A program made the position numbers and the translations under genes. A DNA stretch of 64,000 bases from Achromobacter arsenitoxydans SY8 (GTDB taxonomy: Bacteria; Pseudomonadota; Gammaproteobacteria; Burkholderiales; Burkholderiaceae_B), in NCBI RefSeq assembly GCF_000236785.1, contig NZ_AGUF01000034.1, positions 1 to 64,000 of the forward strand, in the 5' to 3' direction. Below, piece by piece: positions 1 through 9,750 of the stretch (position 1 is its first letter; every line of letters starts with the position of its first letter). Below the pieces are notes generated by a model. It worked only from the letters and a program-made list of their open reading frames with translations. It was not told the DNA's origin and ran no database searches.

Positions 1-10
1 AGCGCATGCG

Positions 11-682
11 ATGCGGATGCGCGTCATCAAGAAGTACTTCATCACCGGCCTGCTGATCTGGGTTCCCCTGGTCATCACGGTGTGGGTGCTGGGGCTGCTG
101 GTCGCCACCCTGGAAGGGTTCGTGCCTGGCTTTCTGTCGTCCGAATCGCTGTTCGGCGTCGACATCCCCGGCTTCCGCTTCGTCCTGGTCATCGCGGTGG
201 TGCTTCTGACGGGCATATTCGCGGCCAACCTGATCGGCCGTACCATGGTGGACCAGTGGGAAAGCCTGCTGGGCCGTATTCCTCTGGTGCGATCCATCTA
301 CAACTCGGTCAAGCAGGTCAGCGATACCGTGCTTGCCCCGAACGGACAGGCGTTCCGCCGCGCGGTGCTGGTGCAGTATCCGCGGGCGGGTTCCTGGACC
401 ATTGCTTTCGTCACCGGCACGCCCAGCGGTGAAGTGGCCGCCAGCCTGCCTGGCGACCACATCAGCGTGTACGTGCCGACCACGCCGAATCCCACGTCCG
501 GCTTTTTTCTGATGGTGCCTCGCGCCGACGCGATCGACCTTCAGATGAGCGTGGACGCGGCATTGAAGTACATCGTTTCCATGGGCGTTGTCGCCCCGGT
601 CCAGGCGGCGACGCCCGCGGTCCGGCCGGCACCGCTCTCTCCGGCGCCGGGCGTGCAAGACGCGCCTCGCGCCGATTCGTAA
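11..682 (+). CDS. DUF502 family inner-membrane protein
   Basis: A 223-residue protein with two strong hydrophobic segments near the N-terminus (about residues 8-35 and 55-75), then a soluble part rich in Val and Gly and a Pro/Ala-rich tail. The pattern around [20 protein letters not shown] is characteristic of DUF502, a family of small bacterial membrane proteins of unknown function. ATG codons lie at 11 and 17; the window begins too close to judge the ribosome-binding site, so the start could be either. In betaproteobacteria this family commonly sits directly upstream of aspS, as here, with 40 bp between them, so co-transcription is likely. Function is unknown. Confidence 0.85.
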   Translation: MRMRVIKKYFITGLLIWVPLVITVWVLGLLVATLEGFVPGFLSSESLFGVDIPGFRFVLVIAVVLLTGIFAANLIGRTMVDQWESLLGRIPLVRSIYNSVKQVSDTVLAPNGQAFRRAVLVQYPRAGSWTIAFVTGTPSGEVAASLPGDHISVYVPTTPNPTSGFFLMVPRADAIDLQMSVDAALKYIVSMGVVAPVQAATPAVRPAPLSPAPGVQDAPRADS

Positions 683-722
683 CCCTTACGCTCAAACAAA
701 GCACACAACGGAGTCATCCCGC

Positions 723-2510
723 ATGCGTACCTGCTACACCGGCCAGGTTTGCCGTGACCATCTCGGCCAGACCGTCACCCTGTACGGCTGGGTGAACCGC
801 CGCCGTGACCACGGCGGGGTCATCTTCATTGATCTGCGTGATCGCGCGGGCCTGGCCCAGATCGTGTTCGATCCGGACAACGCCGCTTTCGCCACCGCCG
901 AACGCCTGCGCAACGAATTCTGCGTCCGCGTCACCGGCCTGGTGCGCGAGCGTCCCGCTGGCACGGCCAACACCGAGCTGGCCTCGGGCGAGATCGAAGT
1001 GCTCTGCAAGGAAGTCGAAATCCTGAACGCGTCGGTTACGCCGCCGTTCCAGCTGGATGACGACAACCTGTCGGAAACCACCCGCCTGACGCACCGCGTG
1101 CTGGACCTGCGCCGCCCGCAGATGCAGCGCAACCTGATGCTGCGCTACCGCGTGTCCATCGAAACGCGCAAGTTCCTGGACGGGCTGGGCTTCATCGACA
1201 TCGAAACCCCCATGCTGGCCAAGAGCACGCCCGAAGGCGCGCGCGATTACCTGGTGCCCTCGCGTGTGAACGCCGGCCACTTCTTCGCGCTGCCGCAGTC
1301 GCCGCAGCTGTTCAAGCAGATGCTGATGGTGTCGGGCTTTGACCGCTACTACCAGATCACCAAGTGCTTCCGCGACGAAGACCTGCGCGCCGACCGCCAG
1401 CCGGAATTCACCCAGATCGACTGCGAAACGTCGTTCCTGAGCGAAATCGAGATCCGTGAAATCTTCGAGAACCTGATCCGCCACGTGTTCAAGGTGGTGC
1501 AGGGCGTCGACCTGCCGTCGCCGTTCCCGATCATGCCCTGGACGGAAGCGATGCGCCGCTACGGTTCGGACAAGCCGGACCTGCGCGTGCAGCTGGAATT
1601 CACCGACATGACCGACGTCATGCGCGACGTGGACTTCAAGGTGTTCGCCGCCGCCGCCACCGCGCCCGGCAGCCGCGTGGTCGCCCTGCGCGTTCCGGGC
1701 GGCGCCGAGATGTCGCGCAGCGAGATCGACGCCTACACCCAGTTCGTCGGCATCTACGGCGCCAAGGGCCTGGCCTACATCAAGGTCAACGAAGTGGCCA
1801 AGGGCCGCGACGGCCTGCAATCGCCCATCGTCAAAAACCTGCACGATGCGGCCCTGGCCGAACTCGTCAAGCGCACGGGCGCCCAGGACGGCGACATCAT
1901 TTTCTTCGGCGCGGACCGCGAGAAAGTGGTCAACGACGCCATCGGCGCGCTGCGTGTGAAGATCGGCCACAGCGAATTCGGCAAGAAGTCCGGCCTGTTC
2001 ACGGCCGGCTGGAAGCCGCTGTGGGTGGTCGACTTCCCGATGTTCGAATACGACGAGGAAGACGGCCGCTACACCGCTGCCCACCACCCGTTCACCAGCC
2101 CGAAGGATGGCCACGAAGACTTCCTGGAGACCGATCCCAGCAAGGCGTTCGCCAAGGCCTACGACATGGTGCTGAACGGCTGGGAAATCGGCGGCGGCTC
2201 GGTCCGTATCCACCGCGAGGAAGTGCAGAGCAAGGTGTTCCGCGCGCTGAAAATCGGCGCCGAGGAAGCTCGCGAGAAGTTCGGCTACCTGCTGGACGCG
2301 CTGCAGTATGGCGCGCCTCCGCATGGCGGCATCGCCTTCGGCCTGGACCGCATCGTAACGATGATGACCGGCGCTGAATCTATCCGCGACGTGATCGCCT
2401 TCCCGAAGACGCAGCGCGCCCAGGATCTGCTGACGCAAGCGCCGTCGGAAGTCGACGAAAAGCAATTGCGCGAACTGCACATCCGTCTGCGCAACGTCGA
2501 AAAAGCGTAA
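723..2510 (+). CDS. aspS: Aspartyl-tRNA synthetase (probably non-discriminating)
   Basis: Cytoplasmic class II synthetase that charges tRNA-Asp with aspartate. From ATG 723, behind a GGAG site, the protein is 595 residues, normal for the bacterial type. It has an N-terminal OB-fold anticodon-binding domain (about 1-105), a catalytic core interrupted by the bacterial GAD insert, motif 2 ([18 protein letters not shown]) and motif 3 ([11 protein letters not shown]). The longer reading frame back to 588 overlaps the upstream gene and is not a credible start. Residue 30 is His in the RRDHGG stretch, where E. coli AspRS has Leu. His there is associated with non-discriminating enzymes that also charge tRNA-Asn for repair by GatCAB. 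That reading is by eye. Confidence 0.97.
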   Translation: MRTCYTGQVCRDHLGQTVTLYGWVNRRRDHGGVIFIDLRDRAGLAQIVFDPDNAAFATAERLRNEFCVRVTGLVRERPAGTANTELASGEIEVLCKEVEILNASVTPPFQLDDDNLSETTRLTHRVLDLRRPQMQRNLMLRYRVSIETRKFLDGLGFIDIETPMLAKSTPEGARDYLVPSRVNAGHFFALPQSPQLFKQMLMVSGFDRYYQITKCFRDEDLRADRQPEFTQIDCETSFLSEIEIREIFENLIRHVFKVVQGVDLPSPFPIMPWTEAMRRYGSDKPDLRVQLEFTDMTDVMRDVDFKVFAAAATAPGSRVVALRVPGGAEMSRSEIDAYTQFVGIYGAKGLAYIKVNEVAKGRDGLQSPIVKNLHDAALAELVKRTGAQDGDIIFFGADREKVVNDAIGALRVKIGHSEFGKKSGLFTAGWKPLWVVDFPMFEYDEEDGRYTAAHHPFTSPKDGHEDFLETDPSKAFAKAYDMVLNGWEIGGGSVRIHREEVQSKVFRALKIGAEEAREKFGYLLDALQYGAPPHGGIAFGLDRIVTMMTGAESIRDVIAFPKTQRAQDLLTQAPSEVDEKQLRELHIRLRNVEKA

Positions 2511-2522
2511 CCCCACCCCCGC

Positions 2523-2580
2523 AGCGCCTTCGGCGCTTCCCCCTCGAGGGGGCCCGCTGGCGGACCGGCAGAGCCGGATC
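2523..2580. other. Palindromic intergenic element downstream of aspS
   Basis: Right after aspS there are three close inverted repeats: AGCGCC/GGCGCT around a TTC loop (2523-2537), the perfect palindrome CCCCCTCGAGGGGG (2539-2552), and CCGGC/GCCGG around AGA (2565-2576). There is no T-tract, so this is not a textbook intrinsic terminator. It looks like the GC-rich multi-hairpin elements often found between genes in this bacterial group, which may act as transcript ends or mobile repeats. Only one copy is visible in the window. The rest of the 2511-2836 gap shows another GC-rich hairpin near 2751-2772 and no gene. Confidence 0.45.
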
Positions 2581-2836
2581 CGCTGCGGTGCGCTTGGGGG
2601 CATCAGCGCCTTGCGTCGCTGTTGCCTCGACTGGATGAGTCGTATCGCTTGTGCGTGTGAGTGCATGCCACCCCTGTGGATTGCGCGCCCGTAGCGATGG
2701 CGGCGCCGCAAATGTGGGAAGGGCCGGCTGAAATGGAGTAATCTGGCTAACGCCGCCGGGAATGGCGGCGGCTGGCTGGACGTCCTTTCGGAACCCGGCC
2801 GGTGGTTCCCAAGATTTGAAAGGCGCCATTGCTTCC

Positions 2837-3703
2837 ATGTCGCTCATCCGAGTCGTCAGCTACAACATCCATAAGGGCCGTTCGGCGTTGGGCCGGCGCG
2901 ACTCCCTGAATGAACTCCGCCTGGGCCTGTATGGCCTGCGTCCCGACCTGGTCTTCCTCCAGGAGGTCCAGGGCCGCAACGAGCAGAAGTCGCTGCTCGA
3001 TGCACAGCATGAATCCCTGGCCGCGGCGCTGCGGCTGGATGTGGCCTATGGCCGCAACGCGATCCGCCATGCGACGGATCACGGCAACGCGCTGCTGTCG
3101 CGCTACCCCATTCTTGACCACGAAAATCTCGATATCTCCGACCATCGTCTGGAGCAACGCGGCCTGCTGCATGCGCGCGTTGAACTCGGCGGTCGCGCGG
3201 TGCATTGTTTCGTGGTGCACCTGGGCCTGTTCGCCGGCAGCCGCAGCCGCCAGATCCTGGCGCTGACCGAACGCATCAAGCGCATGGTGCCCGACGGCGA
3301 ACCCATCCTCATCGCGGGCGATTTCAACGACTGGAACGACCGCCTGGCGCCTATGTTCGTGCAGCAGCTCGGCCTGTACGAGGTGTTCTCGCATGCGCCG
3401 CGCAGCCACGGCGGCGACCTGCCGCGCCTGCGCGACTCGGTCAAGCGCCTTAGCAACGCGCTGCGCGGCCTGCCCAACAGCGGCGTTTCCGTCATGGAGC
3501 GCACCAATCAGCTGGGCATGGGCGGCAGTTCGAGCCTCTTGCTGCCGCCTCCGCGCACGTTCCCGGCCGTGTTCCCCTGGTTCCGGCTTGACCGCATCTA
3601 TCAGCGCGGCTTCGCGGTGCGCAGCGCGCGTGTGCTGCGCGGCCGCGAATGGGCCAAACTGTCCGATCATTCTCCCTTGCTGGCGGAGCTTGAACTTCCG
3701 TGA
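2837..3703 (+). CDS. Endonuclease/exonuclease/phosphatase (EEP) family hydrolase, YbhP-like
   Basis: A 288-residue EEP-fold phosphoesterase (DNase I/sphingomyelinase superfamily). Visible motifs run in the family order: VVSYNIHKG near the N-terminus, LQEVQG with the metal-binding Glu, IAGDFNDWND with the catalytic Asp-Asn pair, and the terminal SDHSPLLAEL with the catalytic Asp-His. The start is put at ATG 2837 because the conserved fold begins at once; the frame is open upstream to 2762 but without conserved sequence. It overlaps the cardiolipin synthase gene by 4 bp (GTGA). E. coli has the same pair (ybhP-clsB), so a role linked to phospholipid or membrane metabolism is likely. The substrate is unknown. 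Confidence 0.85.
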   Translation: MSLIRVVSYNIHKGRSALGRRDSLNELRLGLYGLRPDLVFLQEVQGRNEQKSLLDAQHESLAAALRLDVAYGRNAIRHATDHGNALLSRYPILDHENLDISDHRLEQRGLLHARVELGGRAVHCFVVHLGLFAGSRSRQILALTERIKRMVPDGEPILIAGDFNDWNDRLAPMFVQQLGLYEVFSHAPRSHGGDLPRLRDSVKRLSNALRGLPNSGVSVMERTNQLGMGGSSSLLLPPPRTFPAVFPWFRLDRIYQRGFAVRSARVLRGREWAKLSDHSPLLAELELP

Positions 3704-4911
3704 AGGCCGAGCAGGACAGGCTGGAATGGGCGCCGGGCAACGATATCCGCTTGCTGCAGAACGGCGCCGATTTTTTCCCCGCGTTGTGCGCGGCGATTGA
3801 TGCGGCTACCGTCAGTGTGCACCTGGAGACCTACATCTTTATGGTGGACCGCACAGGTTCGCGGGTGCTGGACTGCCTGGCTTCGGCCGCCCGGCGCGGC
3901 GTGAAGGTGCGCGTCGTCCTGGATGGCTTCGGCAGCGCCATGCAGGCGGAACAGGTGCGCACGGCGCTGACCAACGCCGGTGCGCAATGCCGCATCTTCC
4001 GGCCCGAACCGCGCTGGTTTGCGCGCTTCATTCCATCGCGCAGCCGCCTGCGGCGCCTGCATCGCAAGGTCACCATCGTCGATGGCCGCGTCGCCTTCAT
4101 CGGCGGCATCAATATCATCGACGACTACGACGATCTGGATCCGACCGACGGCATCTCCGCGCCGCGTTTTGATTTTGCCGTGCAGATCGAGGGTCCGCTG
4201 GTCGCCCAGGCTGCCTATGCGCAGGAACTGCTGTGGGTGCGCCTGAATTGGGCGCGCCTTCGGCGGCATCCGCGCGACTGGAATCGCATGCGGCTGCTCA
4301 AGCCGCGCCATGCGCGGGTGGCGCCCTGCGGGAATCTGCGGGCCGCGCTGGTGCTGCGCGACAACCTGCGCTTTCGCCAGACGTTCGAGCGCGCCTACCT
4401 TTTCGGCATCTCGCAGGCTCGGCGCGACATCCTGATCGCCAACGCGTATTTCTTTCCCGGCATCAAGTTCCGGCGCGCGCTGGCCAAGGCCGCAGCCCGA
4501 GGGGTGCGCGTGCGCCTGCTGCTTCAGGGCAAGGTCGAATACCGGATGCAATACCACGCTACGCGTTCGCTCTATGACCAGCTGCTGCGCGACGGCATCG
4601 AGATCTACGAATACATGCCGGGCTACCTGCACGCCAAGGTGGCGGTGATCGACAATGTGGCGACGGTCGGTTCGTCCAACCTCGACCCCTTCAGCCTGTT
4701 GCTGGCGCGCGAGGCCAACGTGGTCGTGGACAATCAGCCTTTCGCGTGGGATTTGCAGGAACGCCTGGAGGCGGCCATTCGCGAGGGCGGGCGGTTCGTC
4801 CGGCCGCTGGAATACCAGCGCCGGGGATGGCTGCGGCGCTGGGTCGACGCCGCGTCCTATATCTTGCTGCGTATCGGCGTGGCGCTTACCGGCACGTCCG
4901 ACAAGTACTGA
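3700..4911 (+). CDS. clsB: Cardiolipin synthase B / phospholipase D family protein
   Basis: A 403-residue phospholipase D superfamily enzyme with both catalytic HKD motifs: HRKVTIVD in the first half and HAKVAVID in the second, each followed by the usual Gly/Ser-Asn stretch (GGINI; GSSNLDP). The length and the lack of an N-terminal membrane pair fit ClsB (YbhO) rather than ClsA. It would transfer phosphatidyl groups to make cardiolipin at the inner membrane. The start is GTG 3700, overlapping the stop of the EEP gene, so the two are translationally coupled. Conserved pairing with the EEP gene supports the ClsB assignment. Confidence 0.88.
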   Translation: MKAEQDRLEWAPGNDIRLLQNGADFFPALCAAIDAATVSVHLETYIFMVDRTGSRVLDCLASAARRGVKVRVVLDGFGSAMQAEQVRTALTNAGAQCRIFRPEPRWFARFIPSRSRLRRLHRKVTIVDGRVAFIGGINIIDDYDDLDPTDGISAPRFDFAVQIEGPLVAQAAYAQELLWVRLNWARLRRHPRDWNRMRLLKPRHARVAPCGNLRAALVLRDNLRFRQTFERAYLFGISQARRDILIANAYFFPGIKFRRALAKAAARGVRVRLLLQGKVEYRMQYHATRSLYDQLLRDGIEIYEYMPGYLHAKVAVIDNVATVGSSNLDPFSLLLAREANVVVDNQPFAWDLQERLEAAIREGGRFVRPLEYQRRGWLRRWVDAASYILLRIGVALTGTSDKY

Positions 4912-4926
4912 ACAGGGCGGGAGACG

Positions 4927-5796
4927 TCAGGCGCGCGGCTTGAGCAGGCCCAATGCCAATGCGGTCCCAACCAGAATGATGGCGGCGCCGATCACGATGG
5001 ACGGCGTGAGCGCTTCATCGAGCAGCCACGCGCCCCAGACGACGCCGAAGATCGGCACCAGGAAGGTGACGCTGACTGCCCCGGTCGGCCCCACATTGGC
5101 GATCAGGCGAAAAAAGATGATGTAGGCGGCGCCGGTGCAGACCACCGCAAGCAGGATCGTGGATATCCAGGCCGACGCCGAGGCGGGCGCGTCGGGCCAG
5201 GCGGGGATGGCCAGGGGCAGCAGCACGAGCGAAGCCGCGATCATGCTGCCCGTGGCGCTGGCCAGCGCGTCCACGCCGCTCAGAAACCGTTTGGTCCAGT
5301 TTGCCGCGATGCCGTAGAAGACGGGCGCCGAGACGGCCGCCAGTACGGCCGGGCCGGTCCCGCCGGCCTGGAAGTCCAGCTTGTCCCAAACCAGCACGAT
5401 GATCCCCACCAGCCCGATCAGCAGGCCCAGCGACCGCATCCAGGGCAGCTTGTCCTTGAGCCACAGCCAGCCGACCACCGCACCCCACACGGGCGTCACC
5501 GCATTGGCCACCGACAGGAAGCCGGCGCCCAGCGACTGGGCGGCATAGGCGTACAGCAAGAACGGCACGGCGGCATTCAGCGTGCCGACCACCAGCAGCG
5601 CCTTCCAATGGCGGGCAATCAGGGGCAGCTTGCCGCGCCACATCGCGGCCGGCAGCAGGAACAGGGCGGCCAGGCCCACGCGCAGCTCGATCAGCGCGAT
5701 CGGGCCGAATTCCTTGACCGCCACCCGCATGAACAGGAAGGAGCCGCCCCAGACGGCGGCCAGGAGCAGCAGGTCCATCAGATTGCGTTGACGCAT
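4927..5796 (-). CDS. EamA/DMT family transporter
   Basis: A 289-residue, almost wholly hydrophobic protein with about ten predicted membrane segments arranged as two repeats of five, typical of the drug/metabolite transporter superfamily (EamA, formerly DUF6). The N-terminus MRQRNLMDLLLLAAVWGGSF and the WGG/GS pattern after the first helix are characteristic. It probably exports amino acids or small metabolites; the substrate cannot be read from sequence. It ends 15 bp from the convergent cardiolipin synthase gene and lies 21 bp downstream of the MFS gene on the same strand, so the two transporters may be co-transcribed. Confidence 0.85.
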   Translation of the reverse strand: MRQRNLMDLLLLAAVWGGSFLFMRVAVKEFGPIALIELRVGLAALFLLPAAMWRGKLPLIARHWKALLVVGTLNAAVPFLLYAYAAQSLGAGFLSVANAVTPVWGAVVGWLWLKDKLPWMRSLGLLIGLVGIIVLVWDKLDFQAGGTGPAVLAAVSAPVFYGIAANWTKRFLSGVDALASATGSMIAASLVLLPLAIPAWPDAPASASAWISTILLAVVCTGAAYIIFFRLIANVGPTGAVSVTFLVPIFGVVWGAWLLDEALTPSIVIGAAIILVGTALALGLLKPRA

Positions 5797-5817
5797 GTTT
5801 TGTCTCGGGTGTACGCC

Positions 5818-7236
5818 TTATTTCCGGCCCGTGGCCAGATTCTTCATCTTGACCCGATGCGCAAGCGCTGCGCAGGTCAGGGACAGGACGATACACAGGA
5901 CCAGGCCCGTGCGCACTCCGTTTAGCACCGTGCTGTGGGAAATCATAATCCCGACCAGGGCGGTGCCCAGCGCGCTGCCGATGGCGCGCGTCGTCTGCAC
6001 CAGCGCAGACGCGACGCCGACGTCGCGGCGTTCGCTGAGCATCTGCATGAACAGCGTCAGGTTGGGCAGCAGGAAGCCCAGCGCGCAGCCGTTAACGAAA
6101 AAGGCGGCCAGTATCCACCAGGCGGAGGTCCCGGGCGAAATGAGCAGCACCATCAACGACCCGGCCGCAAGCAGCGCCCCGCCGAACACCATCAGCCGCT
6201 GGGGTTCGGTCTGCTTGGGAAACAGCCGGCCGTTGATGATGCTGCCCACCGAGATCGCGGCGACCAGCGGCGTAAGCAGCAGGCCGGCCTCGCTGGGGGT
6301 ATAGCCCAGCACCTGCTGCAGCAGCAGCGGGCTGTAGAAGATCAGGATAAACATCACCGCGCCCACCATCATCGCGGCCAGGTTCAGCAGGCGGGGGTCG
6401 CGTCCGGACAGCACGCGCAGCGGGAAGATGGGCGACTTGACGCGCCGTTCCGTCGGAATCAGGATGGCGATCGCCGCCACGCCCACCAGCGCCAGCCCCA
6501 GGCCCAGCATGGGATGCGCGTGGTCGCCGCGGGCAAAGGCCAGTTCCAGGGCGGCCAGCGGAGCCCCCACGGACAGCACCAGCAGGATGGCGCCCACCCA
6601 GTCGATCTTGCGGCTGCCGTCATGGATGGGACGGATGCGGGGGAAATAGCGCGCCAGCAGGAAGAAAGCGCCGGCCGCCGCGATCGGAGAAATGAAGAAA
6701 GCCGCGCGCCAGCCCAGCGCCTGCGTGGCGGCGCCGCCCAGGACCGGGCCGATGCCGCTGGCCATGGCGAACGCCGCCGACACCAGCGCCATCCATCTGA
6801 CCCGCTGCTTGGCGTCCGGGAACAGGTCGGCAGGCGCCGCGAACGCGGTGGCGATCATCATGCCCCCGCCGATCCCCTGCAGGGTGCGGAACACGATCAG
6901 TTGGGTCATGGACTGCGCCAGGCCACAGGCGATGGAGCCGAGCGCGATGATCAGGACCGAAACCAGCATCAGCGGCTTGCGGCCGAACATGTCGCCCAGC
7001 CGGCCAAAGATCAGGATGGACGCTGCGGTGGCCAGCAGGTAGCCCGTTCCGACCCAGGCGTACAGCGCCATGCCGTCGAGCGCTTCGGCTACCCGGGGCA
7101 GCGTGGTGCTGATGATGGTGGAGTCCAGGGCGGCTAGCACAACCGTTGCCGACACGCCGGCCATCGCCATCAGGAGGTCCCGGCGGGAGCGGGCGGGAGC
7201 GGCGGCTGGCTGGGGCGGTGGCGGCGACGGAGTCAT
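5818..7236 (-). CDS. MFS transporter, DHA2 (EmrB/QacA-like) family
   Basis: A 472-residue major facilitator protein. The first helix carries LDSTIISTTLPRVAEAL, the usual DHA2 (14-helix drug:H+ antiporter) signature. The loop GRLGDMFGRKPLM is MFS motif A, and the fourth and fifth helices carry the arginine-containing motif B/C regions (FRTLQGIGGGMM; GPVLGG). Proton-driven export of toxic compounds is the likely role, with unknown substrates. The start ATG is followed by a Pro/Ala-rich cytoplasmic tail of about 20 residues. The downstream EamA gene is 21 bp away on the same strand. Confidence 0.88.
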   Translation of the reverse strand: MTPSPPPPQPAAAPARSRRDLLMAMAGVSATVVLAALDSTIISTTLPRVAEALDGMALYAWVGTGYLLATAASILIFGRLGDMFGRKPLMLVSVLIIALGSIACGLAQSMTQLIVFRTLQGIGGGMMIATAFAAPADLFPDAKQRVRWMALVSAAFAMASGIGPVLGGAATQALGWRAAFFISPIAAAGAFFLLARYFPRIRPIHDGSRKIDWVGAILLVLSVGAPLAALELAFARGDHAHPMLGLGLALVGVAAIAILIPTERRVKSPIFPLRVLSGRDPRLLNLAAMMVGAVMFILIFYSPLLLQQVLGYTPSEAGLLLTPLVAAISVGSIINGRLFPKQTEPQRLMVFGGALLAAGSLMVLLISPGTSAWWILAAFFVNGCALGFLLPNLTLFMQMLSERRDVGVASALVQTTRAIGSALGTALVGIMISHSTVLNGVRTGLVLCIVLSLTCAALAHRVKMKNLATGRK

Positions 7237-7269
7237 GCCGCCAAGGATATCACCGGCACCCTAGGGTTA

Positions 7270-7839
7270 TCACTTGTAGAACGTGTGATATCCCCAGAAA
7301 ACAGCGATCACCAGCACGACCAGCATCCACGACCAGCGCGAATTCGAGAGGCCGCGGGCCTCGGGTTCAGGAGGCGGCGGCGGGGGCGCCAGCCGCGGCT
7401 GCGCCGCCATGTGGTCGATGAAGCCTGCGAAGAACTTCTCGATGATCTTCTCGCCGGCCTTCAGGAGCACGCTTTCCCCGCACTCGGCCAGCTTCCCGCC
7501 CGCCATGCCGGCCACGGTATAGGCCACGCGCGTGCCCTCGTCCTTGGTGGTCAGGTTGATCTGGGCGGTGCCGATCGCCAGGCAGGCGGCGCGTCCCTTG
7601 CCTTCGAACACCAGCGTGCAGCTGTCGGGAGCGTTGACATCGGAAAGCAGGATCTCGCCTTCGTAGTCGGTGTCTATCCCGGCGATCTTGGCGCGCAGCG
7701 TGACCGCGTATTCGGTCGGGCTGCGCATAGCCACTTCCACGCAGCCCGGAATGCATTTCTGCAGCACTCGCGGGTCGGTCAACGCATCCCATGTCTGGTG
7801 CTGCGTCGAAGGAATCCATTGGGCATCGGCAATGCGCAT
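7270..7839 (-). CDS. CoxG-like SRPBCC protein with C-terminal membrane anchor
   Basis: A 189-residue protein. Residues 1-145 resemble the CoxG/CO-dehydrogenase subunit G branch of the SRPBCC ligand-binding fold (LTDPRVLQKCIPGC near the N-terminus; AGMAGGKLAECGE in the second half). A proline run (about 152-160) then leads to a single hydrophobic helix (about 170-187), so the protein is probably tail-anchored. In carboxydotrophs CoxG anchors CO dehydrogenase to the membrane, but no molybdenum hydroxylase genes occur here, so the name is a family label only. The start ATG is preceded by AAGGAG at good spacing. Confidence 0.75.
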   Translation of the reverse strand: MRIADAQWIPSTQHQTWDALTDPRVLQKCIPGCVEVAMRSPTEYAVTLRAKIAGIDTDYEGEILLSDVNAPDSCTLVFEGKGRAACLAIGTAQINLTTKDEGTRVAYTVAGMAGGKLAECGESVLLKAGEKIIEKFFAGFIDHMAAQPRLAPPPPPPEPEARGLSNSRWSWMLVVLVIAVFWGYHTFYK

Positions 7840-7932
7840 GGCTGTCTCCTTATAGAAACGCTATAGGAGCATTCTGTGCCCAAATGGCGGGTTTGGCTAT
7901 CTCCCGCGGGGAAATGGCCGGGCCCGCCCGCC

Positions 7933-9513
7933 TCAGCGGCCCTGCCGATCCCCCGCAAGAAGCGAGATCCAGTGCCGAGTCGACTGGTCGTGCGAGGCCG
8001 TCTGCGCTTCGCCATGCAGTTCTTGAAGGATGCCGCTGGCCATCTTCTTGCCGGCCTCGACCCCCCATTGATCGAATGGATTGATACCCCAGATCAGCGC
8101 CTGGACGAATACCTTGTGTTCGTAAAGCGCCAGCAGGGCGCCCATTGCGTGGGGCGTGAGGCGCGGCAGCACGATCAGCGTCGACGGACGGCCGCCGCGG
8201 TGGTGGCGATGGCTGGCGAGCCATTGCGCATTGTCCTCCGGCATGCCTTGGGCGAGCAGGGCGGCGCGGTCCGCTTCGAACGAGGTGCCGCGCAGCAGCG
8301 TCTGGCGCTGCGCCAGGCAATTGGCCAGCAGCATGGCGTGTTCTTCGACCCACTGGTGATCGGCTTCGCGGCACATAATGAAATCCACCGCGGCGCCGTC
8401 GGTGCCCTGGTGCAGCCACTGGAAGAATGTGTGCTGACCGTCGGTGCCCGGCATGCCCCAGACCGAGGGTCCGGTCGGTACGCCCACTGGCTGGCCAGCC
8501 AGGTCGACGGACTTGCCCAGCGATTCCATGTCGAGCTGCTGCAGATAGGGCGCCAGGTATTGCAGGCGGGCGTCGTAGGCGGCGATGCTGAGAGACCCAT
8601 AGCCCAGCACGCTGCGATTGGCCACGCCGGCCAGCGCCAATTGGACCGGCGCGTTGTCGGCGATGTCCGCCTGGGCGAAGTGGGCGTCCATGGCGGCGGC
8701 GCCGGCACGAATGCCTTCGACCACGTCCAGGCCCACTGCCAGCGCTACGGGCAGGCCAACGGCCGACCACAACGAATAGCGGCCGCCCACCCAGTCCCAG
8801 AACTTGAAGATCTGGCTGTCGGGGATGCCGAGCTGAGCGGCGGCAGCCGGTTTGGCTGTGATGGCGACGACTTGTTCGTAGGGGTTCTCGATGCCGCTGT
8901 CGGCCAGCCACTGGATGGCGCGCCGGAGGTTGGCCAAGGTTTCCGTGGTGGTGAAGGATTTGGAGGTCGCCACGACCAGCGTTTCCCGGGGATCCATGCC
9001 CAGGATCGCGTCCTCGATGGCGTGCCCGTCAATATTGGCGACAAATTTCAGGATGCGGCGCGAGCCGTAGCCGCCGCAGGCGTCGGTAGCCAGGCGCACG
9101 CCCCAATCGCTACCGCCAATCCCGATGTGGATGATGGATTTCCACTTGCCTTGCGCGTCTGCGTCCAGCACGAATTCGCGCACACGCCGATGTTCGTTCG
9201 CGACGGCTTCGATGGGTTCGGGCGCCCGCAGCATGGTGTGCCAGGCGGCGCGGTCCTCGGTCCGGTTCACGTGTTCGCCTGCCAGCAGGGCTTTGCGGGC
9301 GGAATCAAAGCCGCGGGCGTTCAGGAGGTTCTCGGCCGCCTGCCGGGCTGCGGGCGAATCCACTTGCGCGCTGAGGTCGATGGTGAGGCCGGCGGCGTGA
9401 ACGAGGTGAAGGTCGTCGGTGCAAAACGAGGCTTCCAGCACGGCTTCGGAATATGCCTTCCATTCGGGCAGGTGCGGCAGGCTCGCGTGGTCGGCAGGTT
9501 GGACAGGATGCAT
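7933..9513 (-). CDS. pgi: Glucose-6-phosphate isomerase
   Basis: A 526-residue enzyme interconverting glucose-6-phosphate and fructose-6-phosphate in the cytoplasm. Recognisable motifs are GIGGSDWGVRL, ATSKSFTTTETL (phosphate-binding Ser/Thr cluster), the HQGTD segment with the catalytic His, and the C-terminal INPFDQWGVEAGKKMA with the catalytic Lys. The length is slightly below the E. coli enzyme (549). The gene stands alone on the minus strand, divergent from the WecA-like gene. Its product feeds sugar-nucleotide synthesis through glucose-6-phosphate, relevant to the rml genes later in the window, although it is a core metabolic gene. Confidence 0.96.
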   Translation of the reverse strand: MHPVQPADHASLPHLPEWKAYSEAVLEASFCTDDLHLVHAAGLTIDLSAQVDSPAARQAAENLLNARGFDSARKALLAGEHVNRTEDRAAWHTMLRAPEPIEAVANEHRRVREFVLDADAQGKWKSIIHIGIGGSDWGVRLATDACGGYGSRRILKFVANIDGHAIEDAILGMDPRETLVVATSKSFTTTETLANLRRAIQWLADSGIENPYEQVVAITAKPAAAAQLGIPDSQIFKFWDWVGGRYSLWSAVGLPVALAVGLDVVEGIRAGAAAMDAHFAQADIADNAPVQLALAGVANRSVLGYGSLSIAAYDARLQYLAPYLQQLDMESLGKSVDLAGQPVGVPTGPSVWGMPGTDGQHTFFQWLHQGTDGAAVDFIMCREADHQWVEEHAMLLANCLAQRQTLLRGTSFEADRAALLAQGMPEDNAQWLASHRHHRGGRPSTLIVLPRLTPHAMGALLALYEHKVFVQALIWGINPFDQWGVEAGKKMASGILQELHGEAQTASHDQSTRHWISLLAGDRQGR

Positions 9514-9750
9514 ATTTTCGAGAATACGTCTTAATACTGGAAGTGGATTCTACCGGCGGGCCGGATCATCGGCCAATGGCTTTTCGCCATCGAGCAGACC
9601 GGGAGTTTAGCTGTTCGTCCCGGATTGATGCAGGCCCTTTTTATTTTGCAAGCCTCGTTTCTATTCTTTTGCAAAGTTGTCGTTATTGCTTTCGTGGCTT
9701 GTCCGCGTCTGACGCTACAATCGCGCCTATTCCATCAGGCGCGCCCTTCC

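Noticed and set aside
714-2711. A 665-codon open frame opposite aspS, and similar long antisense frames opposite many genes
   Set aside because: These frames arise because GC-rich codons leave few stops on the other strand; their translations are low-complexity His/Arg/Gly-rich and match no family, while the sense genes have clear motifs.
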